From Lachnospiraceae bacterium UBA1721 (GTDB lineage Bacteria > Bacillota > Clostridia > Lachnospirales > Lachnospiraceae), in assembly GCA_002317155.1 (NCBI GenBank), contig DCIR01000071.1, positions 1 to 61,644 of the forward strand: 61,644 nucleotides of DNA, given 5' to 3'. How positions within the stretch are numbered: the stretch's first letter is position 1; each line of letters starts with the position of its first letter. The notes beneath the pieces were generated by a model, which saw nothing but the letters and a program-made list of their open reading frames with translations, did not search any database and had not been told where the DNA came from. The translations under genes were made by a program, and so were the position numbers. Shown piece by piece: positions 44,312-52,637 of this stretch.

Positions 44312-47311
44312 ATGAAGATATCTTTTCAGAATATAGATTTAAATAACGATGCGCAGATGGCTAATGCTCTTAATAAGAAAACTGCATACGGAAATGCAGA
44401 TATGAGTAAGCATTCTATCGGTGCAGATAAAGTGAAAAATGGCATTCGTCTTGATATGAACAATTTCAAGAAGGGTATTTTTACAGAGCCTTCTAATGGA
44501 ATGAATGGTAAAAGTATCAGTGAACTTCAGCTTGAAGCCGGTGCTATTGATACTGGTGTAGATAAGAATTACCGCATTGTAATGTCCAATACCATGTCTG
44601 AGAAGGATTATGCCAAGGCGCAGAAGGATGGCTTTGACTACAGTTCGATGGATCCTGAAGATATCGTAACAATTCAGGACAAGGTTAAGGCAGAACTTGC
44701 CATGAGTGGAGTAATTATTGTCGGATATAACGACAATATGGATAGCCAGGTTCTTGCAGAAGCGGTAGGCAGTGATACTCTCGCAAGAGAGATTAAGGGA
44801 AGTGAGTCGCAGGTAAATAGCGGAAGCAGTGAATTTGTTAATATTGGAAAGAGTATTTATGAAGCCTCTAACCTTCCGATGACCGATGAAAATGCAGATC
44901 AGCTTGAAAAGGCCTGGAATCTTGTAAGTGAACTTAAGCAGCCTACAGAAGGCAATATTGCTTATATGATAGAAAATGAACTTAAGCCAACTATTTGGAA
45001 TTTCTATCTTGCAGAGAACAGTGGTGCTGCTAATCATATGTCCGGTGGATACGGTAATAATGCCGGTACAATTGATATCAATGGTCATGGTAGTATTGCA
45101 GACAAGACCGGTGACAAAAATGACACTATTGTCAGACAAATAGAGAATATTATTAGTGAGGCAGGACTTGATGTTGATGCAGATTCACACGCACAGGCAA
45201 TGAATGATGCGCAGTGGTTACTCAATAATAACCTGCCTATTACTGTTGATAGCCTTACGAATCTTAAAGATATTAAGTCTGTAGAATTTCCTGTCAGTGC
45301 AGAAAAGTTTGCAGCATCAGCTGCAGTTGCTGTATCAGAGGGTAAGGAGCCAATCTATGCAGATCTTACCAAGACAGAAAATGTATATTCTATGGCCGCT
45401 AAGCTGCAGGTTAAATATTTTTCTGCAGATATGTGGGAGCAGAATGCAGGTGATATAACTGCCAGACGACAGCTCGAAGAAGTCAGACTTTCCATGACTG
45501 CAGAAGTAAATGTGAAGCTGATACAGAGTGGTTTTGCTATTGATACTCAGCCGATGGAGCAGCTCATAGATGCATTGAAGGCAGCAGAGCTTCAGGTGGC
45601 CGGACAGTATTTTGATAAATATACCGGATCGCAGGAAGAGGCAGTCAGCAGTTATCGTTTGATGAATGCTACCAATAAGGCTGTACAGGAGATTTCTTCT
45701 GCACCGGCTTCAACGCTGGGAATGTTTACTGCAAGGAATGCAGATACAGTAACACTTGGTGATTTCCACAGTGAGAGTGTAATTGCAAGGGATACTTACA
45801 TCAAGGCGGGAGAGACTTATGAAGCATTGATGACTGCACCCAGAGCTGATCTCGGTGACAGAATAAGTAAGGCATTTGAAGGAGTAGATAGTCTCCTTAA
45901 GAGTCTTGATATTGAAGTAAATGATAGTAACCTCAGAGCAACAAGAATTCTTGGATATAACAGTATGGAGGTTACTGAAGAGAATATAGAGAGAATAGTA
46001 TATGCAGACAGAATGGTGCAGTCAGTAGTTGAAAAAATGACACCTGCATCAGTTTTGCGGATGATTCGTGAAGGCGTTAATCCTCTTACAAATGATTTTG
46101 CCAGTCTTAGTAAATATCTGAAAGATATTACTAAAGACGAATACAAGGAAGATACCAGAGATTACAGTGAATTCCTCTATGGTTTGGATATGCAGGATGC
46201 GATTACTGCGCAGGAAAGAGAATCATTTATCGGAATCTATAGAATGCTTCATCAGATCGAAAAGGCAGATGGTGCAGTAATCGGTGCAGTTATTAATGAG
46301 CAGGCAGAGCTTGATTTTAATAATTTGATCTCTGCTTCAAGAAGTAATCGTTTTAAGGGAATAGATATTAAGATTGGTTCAGAGTTTGGTGCTTCTGAGG
46401 ATGTAGTGGCAGCAGCTAATTCTATAACGTCTCAGATTTCTTCTGCATTTATAGGAGTAAGACAGAGCGCGGAGATTGAACAGCTTCGTGAGTCGGTTAG
46501 CACCGGAGCTGATGTGACGGATATGCTGGAACAGTATAATATGCCTGCGAGCGCTGAAAACATGAGTGCGATGGAGAGATTAATATCTGTTGATAATAAT
46601 CTCTTCGAGGATGTACTTAAATATGCTGCAAAATACAATAAAAATGACAATCAAAAATTGTCTGAAGCTACAGATATGGTAACCGAAATCGAGGAGTCAC
46701 TTGGAACGGATAGCTTCGAGGAAAAGATTGAGCAGTTCTCAAATGAAATGGATGCGATTACCAGGGAGCTTACTTTCAGCGCAGATAACTATATTGATGT
46801 TAAAGCTTTGTCTCTTATCCATCTTCAGCTTGGAATGGTGAGCAAGATAGATGTACAGCCTGATACCTTAAGCGAGGGAGATTACATACTTCCTTATGAC
46901 ACTGGTGTCGGAATAGCAAAAGCTCATATTGCGTTCAGACATGGTGAAGAAGGTTCGGCAGCCAGAATGGATATTAAAGCTCAGATGGCTGAAGGAACTG
47001 CAGAGCTTCATATGAGTCTTACAGAGAACAGATTAGAAGGCTATTTTGTTGGAAATACAAAAGAAGAACTTCAGAAAATGGAAAGTATTTCCGATATACT
47101 TATTGAGTCGCTTAAGAACAACGAGTTATTAAGCAACCTGTCAGTTGATCAGATACCTGTATTCACCAGGGAAGGTGAAGGTACCGGCAACTTACTTTCT
47201 AAGAATGATTACCGGAGCAAGGATGCGGATGGTTTACACTCAGAGGGAACTGAGAAAAGAGTTTTGCTGCAGGTGGCAAAGTTATTCCTGCAGTCCGTCA
47301 GAAGAGCCTGA
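44312..47311 (+). CDS. Very large flagellin-linked protein of unknown function (DUF6240-like)
   Basis: 999 residues, without signal peptide or membrane segment, predicted mostly helical. Its C-terminal about 160 residues have a beta-rich block (VSKIDVQPDTLSEGDYI, then HMSLTENRLEGYFVGNTKEE) reminiscent of the FliK hook-length-control C-terminal domain, where a hydrophobic strand pattern precedes a helix. From memory, Clostridia carry a DUF6240 family of this size next to flagellin. It ends 15 bp before fliC, so co-transcription is near certain. It may be a secretion-linked or length-control factor of the filament; this is an inference. Confidence 0.65.
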   Translation: MKISFQNIDLNNDAQMANALNKKTAYGNADMSKHSIGADKVKNGIRLDMNNFKKGIFTEPSNGMNGKSISELQLEAGAIDTGVDKNYRIVMSNTMSEKDYAKAQKDGFDYSSMDPEDIVTIQDKVKAELAMSGVIIVGYNDNMDSQVLAEAVGSDTLAREIKGSESQVNSGSSEFVNIGKSIYEASNLPMTDENADQLEKAWNLVSELKQPTEGNIAYMIENELKPTIWNFYLAENSGAANHMSGGYGNNAGTIDINGHGSIADKTGDKNDTIVRQIENIISEAGLDVDADSHAQAMNDAQWLLNNNLPITVDSLTNLKDIKSVEFPVSAEKFAASAAVAVSEGKEPIYADLTKTENVYSMAAKLQVKYFSADMWEQNAGDITARRQLEEVRLSMTAEVNVKLIQSGFAIDTQPMEQLIDALKAAELQVAGQYFDKYTGSQEEAVSSYRLMNATNKAVQEISSAPASTLGMFTARNADTVTLGDFHSESVIARDTYIKAGETYEALMTAPRADLGDRISKAFEGVDSLLKSLDIEVNDSNLRATRILGYNSMEVTEENIERIVYADRMVQSVVEKMTPASVLRMIREGVNPLTNDFASLSKYLKDITKDEYKEDTRDYSEFLYGLDMQDAITAQERESFIGIYRMLHQIEKADGAVIGAVINEQAELDFNNLISASRSNRFKGIDIKIGSEFGASEDVVAAANSITSQISSAFIGVRQSAEIEQLRESVSTGADVTDMLEQYNMPASAENMSAMERLISVDNNLFEDVLKYAAKYNKNDNQKLSEATDMVTEIEESLGTDSFEEKIEQFSNEMDAITRELTFSADNYIDVKALSLIHLQLGMVSKIDVQPDTLSEGDYILPYDTGVGIAKAHIAFRHGEEGSAARMDIKAQMAEGTAELHMSLTENRLEGYFVGNTKEELQKMESISDILIESLKNNELLSNLSVDQIPVFTREGEGTGNLLSKNDYRSKDADGLHSEGTEKRVLLQVAKLFLQSVRRA

Positions 47312-47326
47312 CATTAAGGAGCCCAT

Positions 47327-48472
47327 ATGAGAATAAATTATAATGTATCTGCAATGCTTGCAAATAATACCCTTTCTAATAATGATAATCGTTTATCAAA
47401 ATCTATCGAAAGACTTTCCTCAGGCTTAAAAATTAATAATGCCAAGGACAATCCTGCAGGACTTGCAATGGCAAAGAGAATGAATGCGCAGATTAAGGGA
47501 ACCGAGATGGCATCACAGAATGCTAACGACGGTATCTCTGTATTGGAGACTGCTGATGGAGCACTTTCTGAAATCCAGGCAATGATTCAGCGTATGACAG
47601 AACTTTCTACCAAGGCAGCTACAGGAACTCTTACTGATGATGATCGCGATATTATCCAGAAAGAGATAGAGCAGCTTCAGAAGGAAATCGACAGAATCTC
47701 TGATACTACTCAGTTCAACGGACAGAATCTATTAGATGGAACATATGGTATCAAGGCGTATACCACCAATAATGATGTCAAGGTAAGTAATGTAAGTCTT
47801 GATGTACTTCCTAAGGAATATGAAATTCAAGCTTTGAGCTGGACCGTAAAGGATGAGGATACCGGAGAGATGGAAGCAACATTTGAGCCCGGAGAAGGAT
47901 TCCCTTCACCTAATGCCAGTGATTATAATATCAATATGACTGACAACTATGTCACAATTGATGGCCCCAGCGGATTTAGCATGACATATGCAATCAACGA
48001 AGCATTAGTTTTCGATGCTGATGGCAAGCCTCAGGCCGGAGATATCGGCGGAAGCTTCAAAATAGATGTTACAGATGTTGGACCTATGAGATTACAGGTA
48101 GGTTCTAATGAGGGACAGATTATCGCAGTAGATATTCCGGCAGTATCTCTTGGAAATATGGGTATTGCTAAGATTGATGTATCTACACAGGAAAAGGCCG
48201 GTTATGCTCTCGACAGACTTACCGAGGCTACATCATTTATCAATTCGGTAAGAGGTAAGCTTGGTGCATATCAGAACCGTTTGGAATCTACAACCGAAAA
48301 CCTCGGAGTAGTGGATGAGAATATGACCAGTGCATATTCAAGAATCATGGATGTAGATATGGCTGCTGAAATGACTGACTATAGTACCTACAATGTACTT
48401 GTTCAGGCAGGAACTTCTGTACTTGCTCAGGCTAATGACAGACCTTCTACAGTACTTCAGTTGCTTCAGTAA
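47327..48472 (+). CDS. fliC: Flagellin
   Basis: The filament subunit, 381 residues. The N-terminal D0/D1 region (MRINYNVSAMLANNTLS, SIERLSSGLKINNAKDNPAG) and C-terminal D1/D0 region (RGKLGAYQNRLESTTENL, VLAQANDRPSTVLQLLQ) are canonical. A variable middle of about 140 residues forms the exposed domain. It has no signal peptide, as expected for type III export. A strong hairpin follows, and fliS is next. Confidence 0.97.
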   Translation: MRINYNVSAMLANNTLSNNDNRLSKSIERLSSGLKINNAKDNPAGLAMAKRMNAQIKGTEMASQNANDGISVLETADGALSEIQAMIQRMTELSTKAATGTLTDDDRDIIQKEIEQLQKEIDRISDTTQFNGQNLLDGTYGIKAYTTNNDVKVSNVSLDVLPKEYEIQALSWTVKDEDTGEMEATFEPGEGFPSPNASDYNINMTDNYVTIDGPSGFSMTYAINEALVFDADGKPQAGDIGGSFKIDVTDVGPMRLQVGSNEGQIIAVDIPAVSLGNMGIAKIDVSTQEKAGYALDRLTEATSFINSVRGKLGAYQNRLESTTENLGVVDENMTSAYSRIMDVDMAAEMTDYSTYNVLVQAGTSVLAQANDRPSTVLQLLQ

Positions 48473-48490
48473 TTAGTAAAAGATTATCCA

Positions 48491-48520
48491 CAAGACATGA
48501 CACCATTGTCATGTCTTGTT
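48491..48520 (+). terminator. Hairpin terminator after fliC
   Basis: CAAGACATGACA (48491-48502) pairs perfectly with TGTCATGTCTTG (48507-48518) around a 4-nt loop. The T-run is weak, so it may also act as an mRNA stabiliser. Confidence 0.75.
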
Positions 48521-48636
48521 GTGTATATAGACTTTTGTAAGGATGAAAATCAGTTACAATAATATTTGTAATAATAAGAATTAGTTAATAAGAATTTATC
48601 ACTGAGTACTTATAATACTAAGATGCGGAGAGTAAT

Positions 48637-49092
48637 ATGAATAACGAAAAGAAACAGGAATTTACCAGAAGAGTAGCGCAGGCCAACAGTACGGAGATGG
48701 TCATAATACTCTATGATATGACTCTTGAATATATAGAGGATGCTAAGAATTCAAATGATTTTCATGCAGCAATCGGTCATATCCAGGGTTGCCTCAGAGA
48801 GTTGATGGCAAGCCTGAATTGTGAGTATGAACCGGCTCCTGCTATGAAGGAACTGTACAGATATTGTATTAGAAGAGTAGGTGCCAGTGAAGCAAAAAAT
48901 GATGCTTCTATTCTTGATGAGGTGGTAAATGTAATAGTTCCTCTCAGAGATGCTTATGATAAGATTAAGGATGTGAATACATCCGGACCGGTAATGGGTA
49001 ATTCGCAGGAAGTGTATGCCGGATTGACCTATGGAAGAAACGATGTCACAGAGAATTATGTAGAACAGAGCAATAGAGGGTTTAGGGCATAA
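48637..49092 (+). CDS. fliS: Flagellar export chaperone FliS
   Basis: A four-helix chaperone that binds the flagellin C-terminus and prevents premature polymerisation. ANSTEMVIILYDMTLEYIEDA is the FliS N-terminal pattern, followed by HIQGCLRELMASLNCEYE and the C-terminal helix. At 151 residues it has a slightly long, disordered C-terminal tail. It lies 164 bp after fliC with GGAG before the ATG. Confidence 0.88.
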   Translation: MNNEKKQEFTRRVAQANSTEMVIILYDMTLEYIEDAKNSNDFHAAIGHIQGCLRELMASLNCEYEPAPAMKELYRYCIRRVGASEAKNDASILDEVVNVIVPLRDAYDKIKDVNTSGPVMGNSQEVYAGLTYGRNDVTENYVEQSNRGFRA

Positions 49093-49111
49093 CATAAAAT
49101 AAATAAATATA

Positions 49112-49151
49112 AAAGAGGGCAATAAGGATATAACTTATTGCCTTCTTTTTG
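49112..49151 (+). terminator. Terminator after fliS
   Basis: GGCAATAAG (49118-49126) pairs perfectly with CTTATTGCC (49134-49142); the outer AAGA/TTCTT bases extend the stem and a T-run follows. Confidence 0.9.
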
Positions 49152-49194
49152 TATACTAAGAACATGTTGTTTCATGTTTTGGGATATGGTATGA

Positions 49195-49305
49195 GTATTA
49201 TATAATGTGTTGGAGAATCAGTCAGTACTAAAGACTCCGGTTGTGCGAAATGGAAAGCAATCAACCTTGGGCTATCAGCCAGATGTGTGGAAAGGATGGA
49301 GTTAA
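49195..49305 (+). pseudogene. C-terminal remnant of an ArsC/Spx-fold (arsenate-reductase-like) gene
   Basis: The frame reads ...VLENQSVLKTPVVRNGKQ then STLGYQPDVWKGWS and a stop. This is the C-terminal signature of the ArsC/YffB thioredoxin-fold family, where LLxTPIVRNGKxxTVGYxPEVWK is typical. An in-frame stop (49192-49194) lies just upstream, the redox-Cys N-terminal half is absent, and the fliS terminator precedes it. It is a decayed gene; about 35 codons remain recognisable. Confidence 0.7.
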
Positions 49306-49480
49306 ATTACGTTGAGAACGCTTGAAGAAATATTTGAACTGATTAAAAAAGTAGCATATTAAGATAGGGTTTATGAATTATTTTATTGAAGGTATTTAAG
49401 GGACACTACAGGATTATTGAACGCAAGGTTAATTGAGAAGGTAAACTTCGATAGATTCATAGAGGTTGGAGAATGGATAT
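49306..49480. other. Non-coding stretch after the ArsC remnant
   Basis: No gene, terminator or clear promoter seen. It could be further decayed coding DNA, but no reading frame shows a recognisable motif. Confidence 0.5.
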
Positions 49481-49939
49481 ATGATAAGAGAAGCAAATGA
49501 AAATGATTTGAATGAGCTTTTGCAATTGTATCTGCATTTGCACGAGACGAGTGTGCCTGAGAATGATGATCATCTGGCAGCAGTATGGAGTAAAATAATG
49601 TCAGATGACAATTATCATCTGATTGTTGCTGAGGAAGATGGCAGACTTGTTTCGTCATGTACCTGTATTATTGTTCCGAACCTGACACGTGGAGTTTCTC
49701 CGTATGCGTTTGTTGAAAATGTAGTGACACATAAAGAATATCGTGGCAAAGGATTCGCCAGTGCGTGCCTGGATTATGCCAGGCAAATAGCTATCAATGC
49801 AGGTTGCTACAAGATGATGCTGATTACCGGTTCGAGCAATCCTAAAACGCATGATTTTTATAAAAAAGCAGGATATTCGGCAGAGGGAAAGACAGCATAT
49901 TATCAGATGCTGAAGGAAGTTAATTGGAATAAGCTATAA
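49481..49939 (+). CDS. GNAT family N-acetyltransferase
   Basis: A 152-residue acetyl-CoA-dependent acetyltransferase fold: MIREANENDLNELLQLYLHL (motif C/D region), VVTHKEYRGKGFASACLDYA (motif A with the Q/RxxGxG/A pyrophosphate loop as RGKGFA) and NPKTHDFYKKAGY (motif B). The ATG at 49481 has GGAG upstream; a TTG at 49466 would add five residues. The acceptor substrate is unknown. The ArsC-like remnant lies upstream and a methyltransferase follows 35 bp later. Confidence 0.88.
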   Translation: MIREANENDLNELLQLYLHLHETSVPENDDHLAAVWSKIMSDDNYHLIVAEEDGRLVSSCTCIIVPNLTRGVSPYAFVENVVTHKEYRGKGFASACLDYARQIAINAGCYKMMLITGSSNPKTHDFYKKAGYSAEGKTAYYQMLKEVNWNKL

Positions 49940-49974
49940 GTTGATTTAAATATATAAGAGGGTAGGAAAAAGAT

Positions 49975-50670
49975 ATGCATAAATTAACAGAATTGATGGG
50001 TTGGGAACGTTTGTTTAAGAAAATTGTATGGGCTCAACTTGGTGATATTAAGGGTAAGAGAATATTGGATTTTGGCAGCGGAGAGGGTATCACTGCCAAT
50101 CATTTTGCAGCAGATAATGAGGTTGTCGCTATCGAGCCATGGGATGAGATGCTAAAGAATGCATGGAAGGATAATGATTATCAGCAGGTAGTGGGAAGCA
50201 TAGATGCTTTAGCTGAATTTGCAGATGAATCATTTGATGTTGTTATATGCCATAACGTGCTCGAGTATATTGATAATAAGGCTGCGGTAGTAAAAGAATT
50301 AGTGCGTGTGCTTAAAAAGGGCGGATTCATATCTATTGCAAAGCATAACCGTCCCGGCCGAGTAATGCAGATGGCGGTACTTCTTGACGATTTTGAGAAA
50401 GCAAATGATTTGCTTGATGGAAAGGACAGTGCGGCATCAAAGTTCGGCGCTATCAGATATTATAATGACGAGGATTTGATAAAATGGTGTCCGGAATTAA
50501 AGATTGCGGAATGTTACGGAATCAGAACCTTTTGGGATCTGCAGCAGAAACAGGAAAAGCATAATGATGAAGAGTGGCAGGCAAAAATGGTACAGCTTGA
50601 AATGAGAGTGTCACAGATGGATGAGTATAGGGCAATAGCATTTTTCCATCACTTAAAGCTTGTGAAATAA
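49975..50670 (+). CDS. SAM-dependent class I methyltransferase
   Basis: A 231-residue Rossmann methyltransferase. Motif I is RILDFGSGEGITANHFA; the acidic residue after strand 2 is in VAIEPWDEM; the post-motif is SFDVVICHNVLEYIDN. This is the Methyltransf_11 type, resembling SmtA/CmoM-like enzymes. The substrate cannot be inferred. It lies 35 bp after the GNAT gene. Confidence 0.88.
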   Translation: MHKLTELMGWERLFKKIVWAQLGDIKGKRILDFGSGEGITANHFAADNEVVAIEPWDEMLKNAWKDNDYQQVVGSIDALAEFADESFDVVICHNVLEYIDNKAAVVKELVRVLKKGGFISIAKHNRPGRVMQMAVLLDDFEKANDLLDGKDSAASKFGAIRYYNDEDLIKWCPELKIAECYGIRTFWDLQQKQEKHNDEEWQAKMVQLEMRVSQMDEYRAIAFFHHLKLVK

Positions 50671-50744
50671 AAACGTATGACCGTAATTGAATTATAGAAA
50701 TATTTTTTCAGAATGATATACTATATAGTAAGAGTAAAATAATT

Positions 50745-50771
50745 AGGAGTGTTTGGTTTTACAACGCTCCT
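50745..50771 (+). terminator. Weak terminator-like hairpin
   Basis: AGGAGTGTT (50745-50753) pairs with AACGCTCCT (50763-50771) with one G-T pair. Only TATTGTTAT follows, so efficiency is doubtful. Confidence 0.45.
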
Positions 50772-50789
50772 ATTGTTATATGCAACGTA

Positions 50790-50838
50790 GCATTTCGCAT
50801 ATATGTATAGATGTTAGCTTACAATAGAAGCGAAATGC
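50790..50838 (+). promoter_or_regulatory. Inverted repeat reaching the ribosome site of the DUF6056-like gene
   Basis: GCATTTCGC (50790-50798) is an exact inverted copy of GCGAAATGC (50830-50838). The right arm touches the GGAG of the downstream gene. Folding would partly hide the ribosome-binding site, so this could be translational control or a dimeric operator. Confidence 0.4.
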
Positions 50839-50848
50839 GGAGATTAGT

Positions 50849-51973
50849 ATGAACAACAAAGAAAATGCAAAGAAAATTACATTGGAAGCAGTGGTTTTCA
50901 TCGCACTGATTTTGGCGCTTGTAGTATTGGAATTTATTGCTAACAGACGTTTGAAATTTGTGCAGGATGATCTGTGGTACATGACCAATATTGTAACCGG
51001 TAAACCCCTGGCTAATTTGGCAGACATATATGAGTCACAGTATTGGCACTTTTTTAATTGGGGTGGACGCAGTGTTAATCACGCAGTACTACAGCTTGTA
51101 CTGATGACGGGAGAATTGTGCGCAGATATTTTGAATGTGCTGGTTTCCTTGCTTTTGTCATTTATCGTCATGAAATATGTCGGACGCAGGAGTATTTCAA
51201 TCTTTTTATTTGTCCATGCTGCAAAGATTGCATTCAATCCCACGTGCGTACTCAATATGTTCTGGGAGTCGGGAAGTGTTAATTATCTTTATTCTACGTG
51301 TTGGATTTTAGCATTTCTATATTTTTATGTAAGGCTGTTCGAGGACAAAAAGTATAAAAACATATACATGATTCCTATTATATCCATACTTGGTATTATG
51401 ACAGGCTGGAGTAATGAAAATATGGGTCCCGGTGCATTTGTAATTGCTACCGGAATCGTAGCTTATCATTTGATTAAGAAAAAGAAGGTTCCTGCGTGGA
51501 CATATTTTGGCTGCCTGTTCTCACTTGCAGGATCAATTCTTGTAGTTGTGGCGCCCGGAAATTTTGTAAGAGGAAGTCTTGTTCAGGAGACACTGATTCA
51601 AAAGATTCAAAATCATACAATTACGCTTGCAGAGGCTACAATGGGCTTCATTTTTGCAGCAATGCTTGTAACGGTTATTTTGGCATTAATTTACAGATTT
51701 GTAGTTGATAAGAAATTTGATGCCAAGCAGATAGTGATGGCAATCTATCTGATAATCGCAGACGGCGCGATGATTTTGTCTCCGATGTATCCGGCCAGAG
51801 CGACCTTTGGAGTAATGATGCTGGCTATTCTTTTATCCGCATCATTTCTTAGAGATATAGTTCCGAGTATTACCGGTAAGAAGAAGTATGTGTACTACGC
51901 ATTTTTAGGTCTTGTATACATCGCAGCTGTAACCAATACAGTAATAGCTATTATTGATCCGGGTATAGGATGA
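50849..51973 (+). CDS. DUF6056-like polytopic membrane protein
   Basis: 374 residues with about 9-10 hydrophobic segments. The first loop holds QDDLWY and WGGRSVNHAVLQL, and later GSVNYLYSTCW, which recall the DUF6056/GtrII class of membrane glycosyltransferase-like proteins. An Asp pair after the first helix is typical of polyprenyl-phosphate-dependent GT-C enzymes. The assignment is from memory and moderate. It may modify surface glycans. It ends 7 bp before the next membrane gene. Confidence 0.6.
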   Translation: MNNKENAKKITLEAVVFIALILALVVLEFIANRRLKFVQDDLWYMTNIVTGKPLANLADIYESQYWHFFNWGGRSVNHAVLQLVLMTGELCADILNVLVSLLLSFIVMKYVGRRSISIFLFVHAAKIAFNPTCVLNMFWESGSVNYLYSTCWILAFLYFYVRLFEDKKYKNIYMIPIISILGIMTGWSNENMGPGAFVIATGIVAYHLIKKKKVPAWTYFGCLFSLAGSILVVVAPGNFVRGSLVQETLIQKIQNHTITLAEATMGFIFAAMLVTVILALIYRFVVDKKFDAKQIVMAIYLIIADGAMILSPMYPARATFGVMMLAILLSASFLRDIVPSITGKKKYVYYAFLGLVYIAAVTNTVIAIIDPGIG

Positions 51974-51980
51974 TTAGTAA

Positions 51981-52607
51981 ATGAAAGATTCCAAGAAAAT
52001 AATTTTAATCGAAAATATAATAGCGGTCATAATGCTGATCACACTGACCGGTGCCTTTTTCTATAATTATAAGGTATCGCCTAAGATTGCCATTGCTCAA
52101 TACGCGCTGGCAGTTGTGGTCGCATTAGCATTGTTAATTGTTTCTGCAAAAAAATCATTTTATGCGTTTACACGTAATCTGATATTTCTTTTTGCGCTTG
52201 TTCCAATGATATCGTTTAATTACATCGCAGATGCAATGAAGAGGCAGTTCGTTTCTGTGCCGAGAAATCAGATTGTGATTGTCTATGGTGTAAATATGCT
52301 TCCGATTACGCTGACCGCAGTATTGGTAATTGGTGCATATCTGATCCTAAGTAAGGAGAACAAGTTAAGCAAGCTGACTTATTGTCTGTTATGCGTGGCA
52401 GCAGTTGCTTTGGCAGTTTCATTTGCAGCTACATCATTGCTGGCGGTTTTGAAGTATATATTTGGTGTTGCGCTTCTTATGGTTGTTATTTCATACGTGG
52501 ATAAGCTGTTTGTGAAAAAGGACAATCATATTCCGCAGTTGGTTATATTAATTTTCCTGTTTTTGAGAGTGATTCATCTGTTTATCAGCAGAGCATATTA
52601 TATATAA
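51981..52607 (+). CDS. Uncharacterised polytopic membrane protein
   Basis: 208 residues with about six hydrophobic helices and no recognised motif. It starts 7 bp after the DUF6056-like gene, so the two are translationally linked and may form one complex. Charged loops are short. An alternative is that it is a split-off C-terminal part of a longer DUF6056 protein. Function unknown. Confidence 0.65.
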   Translation: MKDSKKIILIENIIAVIMLITLTGAFFYNYKVSPKIAIAQYALAVVVALALLIVSAKKSFYAFTRNLIFLFALVPMISFNYIADAMKRQFVSVPRNQIVIVYGVNMLPITLTAVLVIGAYLILSKENKLSKLTYCLLCVAAVALAVSFAATSLLAVLKYIFGVALLMVVISYVDKLFVKKDNHIPQLVILIFLFLRVIHLFISRAYYI

Positions 52608-52637
52608 GTGCGATGAATATCAGGAGGTATTAGGGGT

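Noticed and set aside
49306..49480. Small ORF reading TLRTLEEIFELIKKVAY
   Set aside because: Seventeen residues with no start signal or ribosome site; not supportable as a gene.
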